Assembly: GCA_905210525.1 (NCBI GenBank)
Contig: CAJLXE010000008.1
Location: 1 to 19,343 of the forward strand
Direction: 5' to 3'
Source: an uncultured Clostridia bacterium
GTDB lineage: Bacteria > Bacillota > Clostridia > HGM11327
Length of the DNA: 19,343 nucleotides
Shown here: in pieces, positions 1 through 9,225 of the stretch
Position numbering within the stretch: position 1 is the stretch's first letter
Layout: each line of letters starts with the position of its first letter
Position numbers and translations under genes: made by a program
The notes under the pieces: generated by a model
Told to the model about the DNA's origin: nothing
The model's database searches: none
What the model saw: only the letters and a program-made list of their open reading frames with translations

Positions 1-2
1 CG

Positions 3-506
3 GTCGTCGAACATCTAACCAAAAAGGGCTGGAAGATCACCGACCTCGGCGTCACCAGGGACAGCGATCCCAACGACACCGAAAACATGTTCCACAGAGT
101 GGGGCTGCGCGTCGGGAGTAAAATTTCCGAAGGGGAATTCGAGCGCGCGCTGTTGTTCTGCGGCACCGGAATGGGGATCCATATCGCGGCATCCAAGTGC
201 CCGCACGTCCACGCGGGCGTGGTGGAGAGCGTTCCGGCGGCGCTGCGCGCAATTACCGGGAACGGCGTCAACGTTCTGGCGATGGGCGCGTTTTACGTCG
301 CTCCGCAGATGGGCTGCGACATTGCGGACGCCTATCTCAACGCGGAGCTCGGCACGGGTTACGAGTGGTGGCATAACTTCTATGAATTCCACAAGCTGGC
401 GATCGACGAGCTGGAGGCGTTCAACTATGAGGAATACAAGAAAAACGGGTTCAAAGTAAAGCACCTCGGCGATTACGATCTCACCCTGGAGACCAAGCCG
501 GAATAA
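3..506 (+). CDS. RpiB/LacA-family sugar-phosphate isomerase, 5' truncated by window edge
   Basis: The reading frame is open from base 3 to the TAA at 504-506 and its start lies outside the window. The protein carries CGTGMGIHIAASK, the RpiB/LacAB signature in which the Cys and the following glycine loop bind the phosphosugar. It is followed by NVLAMGA and DAYLNAELG, which match the conserved C-terminal half of the family. Members interconvert aldose and ketose phosphates, for example ribose 5-phosphate and ribulose 5-phosphate, in the cytosol. The tail after the usual end (about 50 residues, rich in Tyr, Glu and Lys) is longer than in classical RpiB, so the substrate may differ. Base composition is strongly GC-rich, unlike the island to the right, so this is taken as host chromosome. 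A terminator follows closely, so it is probably the last gene of its operon. The family is clear; the substrate cannot be told. Confidence 0.85.
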   Translation, partial: VVEHLTKKGWKITDLGVTRDSDPNDTENMFHRVGLRVGSKISEGEFERALLFCGTGMGIHIAASKCPHVHAGVVESVPAALRAITGNGVNVLAMGAFYVAPQMGCDIADAYLNAELGTGYEWWHNFYEFHKLAIDELEAFNYEEYKKNGFKVKHLGDYDLTLETKPE

Positions 507-522
507 CGAAACTGTCGGAAAA

Positions 523-549
523 CAACCTGCCCAGGCAGGTTGTTTTTTT
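523..549 (+). terminator. Rho-independent terminator of the isomerase gene
   Basis: CAACCTGCC and GGCAGGTTG form a nine-pair stem at 523-531 and 534-542, with the innermost pairs probably open. A run of seven T follows at 543-549. It begins 16 bases after the isomerase stop codon. Confidence 0.9.
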
Positions 550-560
550 GTGTAAGAAAA

Positions 561-579
561 CCCCGCGTTAGACGCGGGG
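561..579. repeat. IS200-type left-end hairpin
   Basis: CCCCGCGT (561-568), a three-base loop and ACGCGGGG (572-579) form a perfect hairpin. The same eight-base arms recur at 18553-18572 beyond the other half of tnpA. Subterminal hairpins are the ends recognised by the single-strand transposases of IS200/IS605 elements. I take this as the left end, but the exact terminal base is not determinable here. Confidence 0.75.
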
Positions 580-601
580 TTCAGGGGATGTTAAACATAT
601 A

Positions 602-689
602 ATTCTTGAAAAAGAAAACTCCTTTTGGTATAATAAAAATGAGGTCTGCAAACCCAAAAATAAAAACCAAAAGGAGGACATTCAAGAAT
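602..689 (+). promoter_or_regulatory. tnpA promoter and RBS-sequestering leader of the IS200 element
   Basis: TTGAAA (606-611) and TATAAT (629-634), 17 bases apart, form a near-consensus promoter. Two inverted repeats can pair across the leader. ATTCTTGAA (602-610) pairs with TTCAAGAAT (681-689). CTCCTTTTGGT (619-629) pairs with ACCAAAAGGAG (666-676), and the latter contains the tnpA Shine-Dalgarno. Known IS200 elements hold transposase synthesis down by folding the ribosome binding site. The outer arms lie partly upstream of the predicted transcript start, so part of this pairing may act only in read-through RNA or in the DNA strand. Confidence 0.6.
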
Positions 690-1026
690 GAATGACATAC
701 ATAGTTTAGCACATTCGAAGTGGAATTGCAAGTATCACATAGTATTCGCTCCAAAATATAGGCGAAAAGCAATGTTTGGAGAAAAAGGACGAGAAATCGG
801 AGCAATTCTACGAGAATTGTGCAAATGGAAAGGCGTAAATATAATAGAGGCGGATATGTCCCGACCATGTACATATGTTGGTGGAGATTCCCCCGAAAAT
901 GAGCGTATCTGCGTTTGTTGGGTATCTCAAAGGAAAGAGTAGTTTAATGATATATGAACAATGGGGGGATCTCAAATTCAAGTATTGAAACCGCGAATTT
1001 TGATGTAAAGGCTACTATGTAGACAC
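688..1026 (+). pseudogene. tnpA: IS200-type TnpA transposase, 5' part, interrupted and degraded
   Basis: The first 57 residues match the IS200 Y1 transposase start (SKWNCKYHIVFAPKYRR). A 2-base loss near 859-864 then shifts the frame. In the shifted frame the HUH motif HVHML and the stretch SAFVGYLKGKSSLMIYEQW follow, as expected. Two in-frame TGA codons (986-988 and 1001-1003) replace a Gly and a Trp codon. The sequence then reads YYVDT and stops matching at 1026, where the large element begins. The catalytic Tyr lies in the other fragment at 18369-18480. The enzyme cuts and rejoins single-stranded DNA; this copy cannot be active. Confidence 0.92.
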
Positions 1027-1048
1027 TGTCACATATTTTTATGGACAC
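1025..1048. repeat. Left attachment site (attL) of the BREX element: AC core plus inverted end
   Basis: The AC at 1025-1026 also occurs at 18367-18368. From 1027 the end starts TGTCACATATTTTTATGG and runs to 1048. Its inner 15 bases are the exact reverse complement of GTGTCCATAAAAATA at 18345-18359, and the full 22-base ends match with 2 mismatches. Joined tail to head around one AC, the two ends make a 46-base imperfect palindrome, the usual form and size of a serine-integrase attP. Confidence 0.75.
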
Positions 1049-1835
1049 TTTTGAGCGGTGTATTTATGGATGGAAAAAAGCAGTATATTAGCTTCAATCG
1101 TACCATGTCGTTCAGAGCCTTATATTTTGAAGTATATAAGATAAGTTTGAAGAGTCAAGCAGAAACTTATTAACGATGGGAAAAGCGTATATGTGGAATG
1201 GTCGATTTCTACATGATGCAAAACGTGTCTTATTTTTTCTCTGAATAGTGCTGGTCGTATATCATGGAGTAGTCACAAAAGGGCGATATCGCGCTCATAA
1301 TTGACACAGAAGAATAATTCCACACTCAAAGGTGCGCTGATAGATAATTACTAATCGCATCCTGGTTTTGACGCGGCAAAACTTGCTTCACCTTTGATGA
1401 GATCAATAAAATTGAGCTCACCAAAGACAATGAGTGGGAAGTGAAGGACGGAGTATGTGCGTATTTCCTTTTCAGTTTTGCATTGCGAGAAGGAAAGGGT
1501 GAAGGTGAATTTTATACGACGAAGGCGTGTGCGGTATTACAAAATAGCATAATAAAACGTATCAGGGTAGAACGTGCGAAATGCTGTTTATGAGTTTGCG
1601 GCAGACGATTTTGCCGTATGAGAAGAAGTATATTGCACGCACCGATGAAGATAAGGCAAAAGTTATGGTAACTATCGTATTTGGTAGTCCCAAGAAAGTA
1701 GTGGATAAGATTAAAAGCGCATTATGGTTTGCGCTGAAACAATGTTAGGTGGCAATCGAGACTTTAGTAAAAAAAGGCGTGAAGCCATCTAATTTTTATT
1801 TTCTAAATTTTGCATATCAAACGGAACACTTTCTA
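1049..1835. other. Gene-poor left arm of the element
   Basis: No intact gene is visible here. A 35-codon open stretch starts at ATG 1066 and ends at the TAA at 1171-1173, with no recognisable product. Much of the rest can be read as one broken coding region (separate entry). No hairpin terminator or RNA gene was seen. Confidence 0.5.
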
Positions 1836-1847
1836 TTGACTAATTGA
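1369..1847 (+). pseudogene. Possible decayed coding region of unknown family
   Basis: A frame open from just after a TGA near 1366 reads TFDEINKIELTKDNEWEVKD and continues to TGA 1591-1593. Moving by one frame near 1575-1581 gives another protein-like stretch from ATG 1581 (LPYEKKYIARTDEDKAK). It is interrupted by TAG 1746-1748 and then open to TGA 1845-1847. The mix of charged and hydrophobic residues looks like real protein broken by a frameshift and a nonsense codon, but I do not recognise it. The last bases overlap the BREX promoter, so the fragment cannot be part of the operon. It may instead be chance open frame. Confidence 0.3.
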
Positions 1848-1864
1848 GGCGCATGGTGTATAAT
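1836..1864 (+). promoter_or_regulatory. Promoter of the BREX operon
   Basis: TTGACT (1836-1841) and TATAAT (1859-1864) are separated by 17 bases, a near-perfect housekeeping promoter. Transcription would start near 1871, giving a short leader of about 25 bases before brxA. It is the only strong promoter I see upstream of any BREX gene, and the genes downstream are tightly packed, so it probably drives the whole operon. No obvious operator dyad overlaps it. Confidence 0.8.
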
Positions 1865-1896
1865 AAATCTACATACTGCGTGAAGAGGTAGAGAAC

Positions 1897-2496
1897 TTGA
1901 ATAAAAAAGAATATTCCTCAAGCTTAAAGAAGACGCCATATAAGTATTTGATAGCAAAAAAAATTGCGAAATTGATGCTGAATAATATGGATAGAGCGGA
2001 GGTTTTCAATGATTGTTACAACAATAACTATATTGAGATAGATTCCACGGAACGGCGGAGAGAAATAATCAATATTATTTATGAGCGATTGATTTCGCTG
2101 GACAGCTTTTTGTTGCATCAATTCTATGAAGGGGATCTAGCAACTTCTAAATTTTTATTAGTTTACGCGATAGCCAAGTCAGATAGATTGTTTTTTGATT
2201 TTTTGTTCGAGGTGTATCGAGAAGCGTTGATTGGCGAAAGAAACTATATATCGCTTGATGATTTTGATCATTTCTTTGCGGTAAAAAAAGAGAATGATCA
2301 GATCGTTGCAAAATGGGGGGCGTATACGATAAGCCAATTAGCAAAAGGGTATAGAGCAATACTCGTTGATTCTGGATTGGGCGAACGAGAAAAAAGGAAT
2401 ATTAAGGTAATCCGTGTGATGATACATCCAATGGTCGAAGAGCACTTAAAGATGTTGGGAGATACGGAATATCTTAAAGCTTTGTTGGGGGTATGA
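1897..2496 (+). CDS. brxA: BrxA, BREX system DUF1819 protein
   Basis: This 199-residue protein has the length and motif order of BrxA. It has a short N-terminal segment with paired Lys, a middle STSKFLL-like stretch followed by RLFFDFLFEVYRE (about residues 105-117), a KWGAYTISQL segment, and an HPMVEEHLK...YLKALLGV end typical of DUF1819. BrxA is a small helical DNA-binding protein of type 1 BREX whose exact role is unsettled. Translation starts at TTG 1897, supported by AGAGGT at 1884-1889 seven bases upstream; no ATG fits as well. It is the first gene of the operon. The stop is 2 bases before the preferred brxB start, consistent with coupled translation. The TTG start may keep its level low. 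Confidence 0.92.
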   Translation: MNKKEYSSSLKKTPYKYLIAKKIAKLMLNNMDRAEVFNDCYNNNYIEIDSTERRREIINIIYERLISLDSFLLHQFYEGDLATSKFLLVYAIAKSDRLFFDFLFEVYREALIGERNYISLDDFDHFFAVKKENDQIVAKWGAYTISQLAKGYRAILVDSGLGEREKRNIKVIRVMIHPMVEEHLKMLGDTEYLKALLGV

Positions 2497-2498
2497 TT

Positions 2499-3104
2499 AT
2501 GAAAGAGCGTAGTTTGAATGAGCGGCTTAGCGAATTAGAGGATAGAATGATAAGTGTTGAAGCATTAACTCGATATGGAACGGCAAATGATTTGAAATTT
2601 TACATCTTTGATTACAATCCCAAAGATGAGCTCATTATCAGAAAAGAAGTCAAAAAATTAATCGAACATAATGATAAGATAATTGAATTTGATCTTTATG
2701 TAATGATGATGCAGGTCATAGAAGAAGAAGGGAATATGGAAGATGTGATAAGAATGGAGCCCGAATACGATAAGGCTTTGTTGTTATCGGAAGTGTTTCA
2801 GCCGCTGCTTTCGGTAGAAGAAAATAATAATAAGTTGCTTGAGATGTTTAAGAATAAGGCCCCGGACAACGGGCAATCGATAGTTCTTATTACAGGAGTC
2901 GGCAAGGCTTATCCAATTATAAGAAGTCATACGATACTAAACAATCTACAAAGTATTTTTAGAAGGAATCCGGTTGTTATGATGTATCCGGGTAGATATG
3001 AAATAAAGGATTCGATGACTTTGAAATTGTTTGAAAGACTTGACGACGATAATTATTACAGAGCTTTCCCTTTGTCGGAGAGGAGAATAGGAAATGATTA
3101 TTAA
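2499..3104 (+). CDS. brxB: BrxB, BREX system DUF1788 protein
   Basis: The roughly 200-residue product starts LNERLSELEDR and contains FYIFDYNPKDEL, then the conserved LITGVGKAYPIIRSHTILNNL and PVVMMYPGRYE segments near residues 130-170. These are hallmarks of BrxB (DUF1788). BrxB is an essential BREX component reported to bridge the other proteins, PglZ among them; it has no known catalytic residues. ATG 2493 is also possible, but GGGGG at 2487-2491 is seven bases before ATG 2499 and only one base before 2493, so I chose 2499. The 3' end overlaps brxC by 11 bases, implying translational coupling. Confidence 0.93.
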   Translation: MKERSLNERLSELEDRMISVEALTRYGTANDLKFYIFDYNPKDELIIRKEVKKLIEHNDKIIEFDLYVMMMQVIEEEGNMEDVIRMEPEYDKALLLSEVFQPLLSVEENNNKLLEMFKNKAPDNGQSIVLITGVGKAYPIIRSHTILNNLQSIFRRNPVVMMYPGRYEIKDSMTLKLFERLDDDNYYRAFPLSERRIGNDY

Positions 3105-6100
3105 GGATTTATTTAAAAAAGAGATAGACAGAAGTATTCAGGGCGTTGTAACAATCGGCAATGAGGACGAAGAGCAAAAGTGGCAGGGGCTTGAAGAGGA
3201 TGTATGCACTGATGAAATAACAAAGTCATTCCGTACCTTTTTCCGCAGATATAGGGAATCTATTTCTGTTCCGACTGAAAAGATGGGCGTTTGGATTACC
3301 GGTTTCTTTGGATCAGGCAAATCACATTTCTTAAAGATATTGGGATATTTGCTTGAGAATAACGTTGTTGCCGGTGTGCATGCTGTCGACTATTTTGACG
3401 AAAAAATAAAGGATCAATTGGTGCTCGCCGACATTAAACAATGTGCAAAATCCAACAATAAGGTGGTTTTGTTTAATATCGATTCTAAAGCGAAATCAGA
3501 TTCGAAAAATAAGTCGCAAGCAATAATGGATATTATGCTTCGGGCGTTTAACGAATCCATCGGCTATTGTGGTTCTTCTCCATGGGTGGCTGATTTGGAA
3601 AGAACATTGGATTCCGAGAAACTGTTGGAGGCATTTATTGCGAAATTTGAAGAGTTGTCCGGAAGAACATGGAGTCAGACGCGCTCAAAAGCTTTGCTCA
3701 ATAGGGACTATATCGTTAAGGCGCTTGTAGAAGTACGTGGGATGACCTCGGAAAGCGCAAAACAGTTTATCGATGATCAAATTAAAAACTTTACAAATAC
3801 AACCGAGGACTTTGCAAAAATTGTCAATGAATATTGCCGTCAACATAAAGTTCGAGTCGTATTCCTCATGGATGAGGTTGGACAGTTTATCGGAACAAAC
3901 GGCGAATTGATGCTGAATTTACAAACTTGCGTAGAGGATTTGGGTAAGTATTGCCGCGGACAAGCTTGGGTTGTTGTCACGTCGCAACAGGAGCTCAAAG
4001 CGATGATTGAAAGCACCAAAGCCAAGCAGAATGATTTTTCTAAAATACAGGGCAGATTTGATACTCGTCTTCTGCTCAGCGGTGCAAATGCTGATGAAGT
4101 CATCAAAAAGAGGATTTTGGAAAAGAAAGAATCTGCTCGCACGCCGTTGATGTCGCTGTATGAAGCGAATGCCAGCAAACTATCCAACCTTATTTTGTTT
4201 GAGCAAAAACCCACGTGGAGCGGATATAAAGATGCAAATGAATTTCAGGAAGTATATCCGTTTGTATCATATCAGTTTGAGCTTCTCCAAAAGGTCTTTG
4301 AGTCAATCAGAGAAAGCGGAATGAGCGAGGGCAGACATCTCTCGCAAAACGAGCGTTCTCTTTTAAGCGCGTTTCAAGAATCTGCAAAAAAGATTGCAGC
4401 ATCTGAAGTGGGTATCTTAGTTCCGTTTGATAGCTTTTATCAAACCATTGAGCAGTTTATCGATTATGATATAAAAACTGTCTTTTCAAACGCGGAAAGA
4501 CGTGGAAGCCTTGATAGCTTTGCTATTCGTGTGTTACGGGTTTTATTTATGATAAAACACGTCAAGGAGATGCCTGCTACTATCAATAGACTCGCGACGA
4601 TGATGGTGGAGAGTATCAACGAGGATAAGGCGGTCTTGAAGGATAAAATATATGAAGCACTGAAAATTTTGGAAGAAGAAACGCTGATCCAAAAGAATGG
4701 TGAAGAGTATGATTTCCTTACGAATGCCGAGCAGGACGTAAACAAACAAATTAACAGTATAGGACATAACGAAGGAGAAGTTCAGAGAAATATTCTTGAA
4801 ATTGTCTATGATAAAGTATTAGACAGCAATAAACTTCGTTATGAAAACCGGCATGATTTTGCTTTGAATAGATTTGTCGATCAGGAGTCGAAAGGTTCGT
4901 TTAGTCAGGATAATATAACGATTAAAATCTTTACAGATTTCTCTGATTTGCACGATCCGGCATCTTTTGCAGCCGAATCTGCGCGTACGAATGCGGTTGT
5001 CGTGGATATGACGGCGGGAAGCTACATAGACGAACTTATTAAAGCCAATAAAATCGCAACATTCAAACGGAATAACAGTGCTACAATGTCTGCTGCTTTA
5101 ACCGAAATTATGAGTAAAAAATCTGCGGAGTATTCTGAGCGTTTGAAGCGCGCAGAGGACATAATCCGTCAGGTTCTTCGCACTGCGCCTATTTATTTGA
5201 ATGGCACGAAGCTCGATATAAAAGAGAAGGATGCAAAGGATAGGCTGACAGACGCCCTTAGGGCTATGGTCGAGCAGGATTATTATAAGCTTGATTTGGT
5301 TTCCTATTTTTACAACGATCAGAAAGCCATTTCGGAAGTTTTGGATGATGGCGGACAGGGCTTTTTTGCGACAGAGATAACAGATGAGGCAAATTATCCC
5401 GCATATAAAGAAATTATTGAAAAAATTAAAAACGATAAGTCGCTGGGCAGAAGGCTCACTGTAAAAGGATTAGTGGAGCATTTTTCCAAAAAGCCATACG
5501 GCTGGAGAGAACTTGACGTTTTAGGCATGGTGGCTAATCTTTGGAAAAAGAATGTTCTGCAAATTGTCATTCACGAAGTTGTTGTCGATGACAAAAATAG
5601 AAGCTTCAAAATAGATTTTGCTCGTAAAAACGGACTGGATACGATGATTCTACGTATTCAGGAAAAAATTGACGATGCAATCTTGTATAAAGTAAAGAGA
5701 ATTATGCAGGACGCATACGATGAAAACATTCCGCTTGACGAGGCTAAACTGAAAGAAGGCATAACTTCATTTTTTGAAAATAAACGCAAGTTTTTGTCTG
5801 ACTTAAAAGCGAAATATGGTTCCGATTATGCGGGAGTTGGCGTTGCAACAGAAATTTATCGCGATTTTGATGCTATTTTGCGTTCATCGGATACTTTAAC
5901 GATTTTTAATGAGGTTATTGCTCGTGAGGATAGCTTGAAAGATAAAGCTGAACAGTTGGAACAGCTTGAAAGCTTTTATCGTGCAGGCAGTAATCAGCAA
6001 AAGAATTATAAAGATGCAATAGAAATTGCCAAATGGTATAGAAATAACTATATGTTCAACGATTTGTCAGCGCTGAGTGACGTCATTACACGTATCAGTG

Positions 6101-6612
6101 ATATCTTGAGCATGAAAATGCCATTTGGTAAAATGACCGAACTTGCATCACTTGTTTTTGAGGCAAGGGAAGTCAAGACGAAAATACTTGAAGACAAATG
6201 TGACCAAGCCAAGAAAAGATTGGAAGAAGACAGAACTTCTATCAATAAGGAACTGCGTGAAGTGCTTAATGCTGATATTGCACAGGAACGAAAGGACAAA
6301 ATTCAGGAAGCGGCGGATGAGCTTAACGAAAAATATGATAATTGGCTTTCTTCCTTGCAACCGTCTACACCGAATATAGATGCATTTATTACTTCAAGTC
6401 ATTCTCAGCTTGAAAAATTCCGTGAGTTTATTGCAACGACGATTATAGACGGAACACCAAATACGCGATCCAAAAGAGTTAAAATCATTGAATGTGTACC
6501 GGTGGCAAATAAAAAGATTAAATCGGCCGATGACGTTGAAAAAGTCCTTGCGGCAATTAAAGAAAAATTGCTGAAGGAACTCGGAGACAGTGACGAGATA
6601 AATCTTGATTAA
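3094..6612 (+). CDS. brxC: BrxC, BREX system P-loop ATPase
   Basis: The protein is 1172 residues, the usual size of type 1 BrxC. The N terminus reads IIKDLFKKEIDRSIQGVV, the family start. Walker A is GFFGSGKS at residues 70-77. A Walker B-like VVFLMDE ends at Asp260-Glu261. HLSQNERSLLSAF (about residues 416-428) and YGWRELDVLGMVANLWKKN (about 806-824) are further family blocks. The last third is largely charged helix with likely coiled coil. BrxC is an ATPase thought to form part of the exclusion complex with BrxB, PglX and PglZ on DNA. AGGAGA at 3081-3086, within brxB, serves ATG 3094. The next gene starts 12 bases after the stop. No breaks are visible, so it looks functional. Confidence 0.96.
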   Translation: MIIKDLFKKEIDRSIQGVVTIGNEDEEQKWQGLEEDVCTDEITKSFRTFFRRYRESISVPTEKMGVWITGFFGSGKSHFLKILGYLLENNVVAGVHAVDYFDEKIKDQLVLADIKQCAKSNNKVVLFNIDSKAKSDSKNKSQAIMDIMLRAFNESIGYCGSSPWVADLERTLDSEKLLEAFIAKFEELSGRTWSQTRSKALLNRDYIVKALVEVRGMTSESAKQFIDDQIKNFTNTTEDFAKIVNEYCRQHKVRVVFLMDEVGQFIGTNGELMLNLQTCVEDLGKYCRGQAWVVVTSQQELKAMIESTKAKQNDFSKIQGRFDTRLLLSGANADEVIKKRILEKKESARTPLMSLYEANASKLSNLILFEQKPTWSGYKDANEFQEVYPFVSYQFELLQKVFESIRESGMSEGRHLSQNERSLLSAFQESAKKIAASEVGILVPFDSFYQTIEQFIDYDIKTVFSNAERRGSLDSFAIRVLRVLFMIKHVKEMPATINRLATMMVESINEDKAVLKDKIYEALKILEEETLIQKNGEEYDFLTNAEQDVNKQINSIGHNEGEVQRNILEIVYDKVLDSNKLRYENRHDFALNRFVDQESKGSFSQDNITIKIFTDFSDLHDPASFAAESARTNAVVVDMTAGSYIDELIKANKIATFKRNNSATMSAALTEIMSKKSAEYSERLKRAEDIIRQVLRTAPIYLNGTKLDIKEKDAKDRLTDALRAMVEQDYYKLDLVSYFYNDQKAISEVLDDGGQGFFATEITDEANYPAYKEIIEKIKNDKSLGRRLTVKGLVEHFSKKPYGWRELDVLGMVANLWKKNVLQIVIHEVVVDDKNRSFKIDFARKNGLDTMILRIQEKIDDAILYKVKRIMQDAYDENIPLDEAKLKEGITSFFENKRKFLSDLKAKYGSDYAGVGVATEIYRDFDAILRSSDTLTIFNEVIAREDSLKDKAEQLEQLESFYRAGSNQQKNYKDAIEIAKWYRNNYMFNDLSALSDVITRISDILSMKMPFGKMTELASLVFEAREVKTKILEDKCDQAKKRLEEDRTSINKELREVLNADIAQERKDKIQEAADELNEKYDNWLSSLQPSTPNIDAFITSSHSQLEKFREFIATTIIDGTPNTRSKRVKIIECVPVANKKIKSADDVEKVLAAIKEKLLKELGDSDEINLD

Positions 6613-6624
6613 GTGGGGGCTTTT

Positions 6625-9216
6625 ATGGATAAAAGGCAATTACAAGCCTATGCAGTGTGGGCAAAAGAAAATCTTGAGACGCAAATCGAAGTATCTTTGA
6701 AGACGTTGGGTATTTTCAGCGATACTGATATAAAAAATGCGAAAATCATCGGAGATGTTGTCGTTATAGAGGGCGACGATCACTCGTATCCGAGGGATTT
6801 GTATTCAAAGAGAAATAGCATTGTAAATTTGGTCAAATCAGAGGGATATAAGCAGGTTATCGAGGAATTTGCTTACACTTGGTTTAACCGTTTTGTAGCA
6901 TTGCGCTTCATGGAAGTCCATGATTTCATACCGCATGGGTTTCGCGTACTTTCGTCTCGCGATGGGAGCGTGGAGCCGGAAGTACTGAAAAACCTTCCAT
7001 TTATTAAGGATGATCTCGGCATTGATTTGTTCCAATGTGAAAAGCTAAAGTCTGTCGGGGTTGAAGAATTATATAGGTATGTTCTTTTCCGTCAGTGCAA
7101 GGCATTATCGGGTATTTTGCCGATGTTATTCGAGGCGGATTATGATTACTTGGAATTGTTATTGCCGAAAACTCTGCTTTTAGGTGATACGATTTTGACG
7201 AAGCTCATTGCCCTTGGAGACGAGCCTTTTCTTGATGACGTCGAAATTTTGGGATGGATGTACCAGTTTTATATTTCGGCAAAGAAAGACGAGGTAAATA
7301 AAACAAAGCAAACGATTACAAAGGACACGCTTCCAGCTGTAACGCAGTTATTTACTCCGGATTGGATTGTGCGCTATATGGCAGAAAATTCAGTCGGTAG
7401 ATTGTGGATGGAAAGTTATCCTGATTCATCGTTGCGCGGAGAAATGAGATATTATGTAGATAGTCCCGAACAGCCGGAAGAAGTTCAGCGTAAAATAGTG
7501 TCTATCAAATATCGGGACGTCAATCCTGAAAATATAAAAATCATTGAGCCGTGCTGCGGATCGGGACACATACTCGTGTACGTGTTTGATTTGCTTTATA
7601 AGATGTATGAGGAGAAGGGGTATCAAAAAAGAGAAATTCCTTCACTGATATTGAGTAAAAATCTATTCGGACTTGATGTAGACAAAAGAGCATCGCAGCT
7701 TGCGGCTTTTTCGCTTGTTATGAAGGCTCGAAGCGTTAATCCGCGTTTTTTCTCCGCAACATATTATGTCAAACCAAATGTATATGAAATTTGGGACTCC
7801 CGTGGATTATTTAATATCGGGTACAAGCAGTTATTGACGGAGACGAACGCTCTTTCGCATGAGACGATAGAGGATATAGAAAAACTTGCCAATGCTTTCA
7901 GATATGCCAAGACAATAGGCTCTCTTTTGAAAATCAAACCGATGAATTGGAAGCGGATTGCCGAAACGCTTGATTTGTTGGAAAACAAGGTGGTCTACAA
8001 TATTTTTAATGAGCGGCTAAACAGCGTTGGCATAAGGCTGATTAAAAAACTCGTCAGGCAGGCGCAAATTTTATCCGATAAATATGACGTAATGATTACA
8101 AATCCGCCGTATATCGGCATTTCTTCCATGGAAGAGCCTGTACGCGAATATGCGAATACATTTTATCCGAACAGCAAATCAGATATGTTCGCTATGTTCA
8201 TGGAAACAGAATTCGTAAAATCCAACGGCTTCCTTGCAATGATTAATATGCACAATTGGATGTTTCTATCAAGTTATGAAAAATTGCGTAATAATTTAAT
8301 TATTACTCAAGAAATGATTGCGATGGTACATCTTGGGGCGCATGCATTTGAGACCATTGGCGGTGAGGTTGTGAAAACTACGTCATTTGTTTTACGCAAT
8401 GGTATTTATGGAGGAAATGGTGTTTATTTTCAATTGGTTGATAGTAACGACAAGCGGAAAAAATTTTTAGAGAACAAAAGTCAAGGTGAATTGCGATTTA
8501 TAGCAAAGGCTATGAATTTTTCTAAAATTTCCGGTAGTCCCATTGCTTATTGGGTGAGCGAAGCCTTGAGCAATGCGTTCTCAAAAGGTCGTATGATGAC
8601 AACATACTGCGATACTTTTTTAGGAATTATTACTGGAGATAATGATAAGTTTTTAAGAGAATGGTTCGAGGTTGAAAATAACAAAATCGTATTTCACGGC
8701 AATAGTATGGATGCCATTGATTTGAAAAAACAATATTGGATTCCTTATAACAAAGGAGGAGAGTTTAGAAGGTGGTATGGCATACAGGACGATGTTATAA
8801 ACTGGGAAAACGGCCCAAAAGATAAAAGACGGGGAAAGCAAGATTATTCTAAGTATTACCTTAGAGAGTATGTCGCTTGGTCGTACACTATTTCGTCTTC
8901 AGCAAAAACCATTGCCACAAGATATTATCCCAATGGATTTCTTTGGGATGTAAGAGGTTCTGGGATTTTTGATAAATCGAATAATATGTTGTATTTGACT
9001 GCCTTAATTTCTAGTAAGGTTGGCTTTTCGCTATTACGAGTAAAGACACAAGCTTTAAGTTGCCAAGTAGAAAATATAGCGGAGATGCCAGTAATTATTG
9101 ACGAGAAAAATAGGGGACAAATAGAAGAGAAAGTAAAAGAGAATATAGCATTCTCTAAAATGGATTGGGATAGCTTTGAAAATTCTTGGGATTTCAAAAA
9201 ACATCCGTTGATCTAA
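6625..9216 (+). CDS. pglX: PglX N-terminal cistron: BREX adenine-specific DNA methyltransferase core
   Basis: The 863-residue product contains the SAM-binding motif EPCCGSG at 308-314 and the catalytic NPPY at 493-496, typical of N6-adenine methyltransferases. KDTLPAVTQLFTPDWIVRYM and LFGLDVDKRASQLAAFSL are PglX-specific blocks. It should methylate one adenine in the host BREX site, marking self. It ends at DSFENSWDFKKHPLI. In ordinary PglX (about 1,150-1,250 aa) this segment is followed by a further C-terminal domain, which here is a separate gene at 10121-11056. I prefer ATG 6625, with GGGGG at 6615-6619; GTG 6613 in the same frame lacks a site. Rows sampled toward the 3' end (8881-9060) are about 32-37% G+C against 43-47% in the core. 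That region should include the target-recognition domain and may have been exchanged. Confidence 0.93.
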   Translation: MDKRQLQAYAVWAKENLETQIEVSLKTLGIFSDTDIKNAKIIGDVVVIEGDDHSYPRDLYSKRNSIVNLVKSEGYKQVIEEFAYTWFNRFVALRFMEVHDFIPHGFRVLSSRDGSVEPEVLKNLPFIKDDLGIDLFQCEKLKSVGVEELYRYVLFRQCKALSGILPMLFEADYDYLELLLPKTLLLGDTILTKLIALGDEPFLDDVEILGWMYQFYISAKKDEVNKTKQTITKDTLPAVTQLFTPDWIVRYMAENSVGRLWMESYPDSSLRGEMRYYVDSPEQPEEVQRKIVSIKYRDVNPENIKIIEPCCGSGHILVYVFDLLYKMYEEKGYQKREIPSLILSKNLFGLDVDKRASQLAAFSLVMKARSVNPRFFSATYYVKPNVYEIWDSRGLFNIGYKQLLTETNALSHETIEDIEKLANAFRYAKTIGSLLKIKPMNWKRIAETLDLLENKVVYNIFNERLNSVGIRLIKKLVRQAQILSDKYDVMITNPPYIGISSMEEPVREYANTFYPNSKSDMFAMFMETEFVKSNGFLAMINMHNWMFLSSYEKLRNNLIITQEMIAMVHLGAHAFETIGGEVVKTTSFVLRNGIYGGNGVYFQLVDSNDKRKKFLENKSQGELRFIAKAMNFSKISGSPIAYWVSEALSNAFSKGRMMTTYCDTFLGIITGDNDKFLREWFEVENNKIVFHGNSMDAIDLKKQYWIPYNKGGEFRRWYGIQDDVINWENGPKDKRRGKQDYSKYYLREYVAWSYTISSSAKTIATRYYPNGFLWDVRGSGIFDKSNNMLYLTALISSKVGFSLLRVKTQALSCQVENIAEMPVIIDEKNRGQIEEKVKENIAFSKMDWDSFENSWDFKKHPLI

Positions 9217-9225
9217 GGTGGAATT

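Noticed and set aside
986..1003. Two TGA codons at Gly and Trp positions in tnpA as a sign of TGA recoding
   Set aside because: The gene also has a frameshift and a large insertion, one TGA is at a Gly position, and TGA is used as a normal stop in brxA. Ordinary decay explains it.
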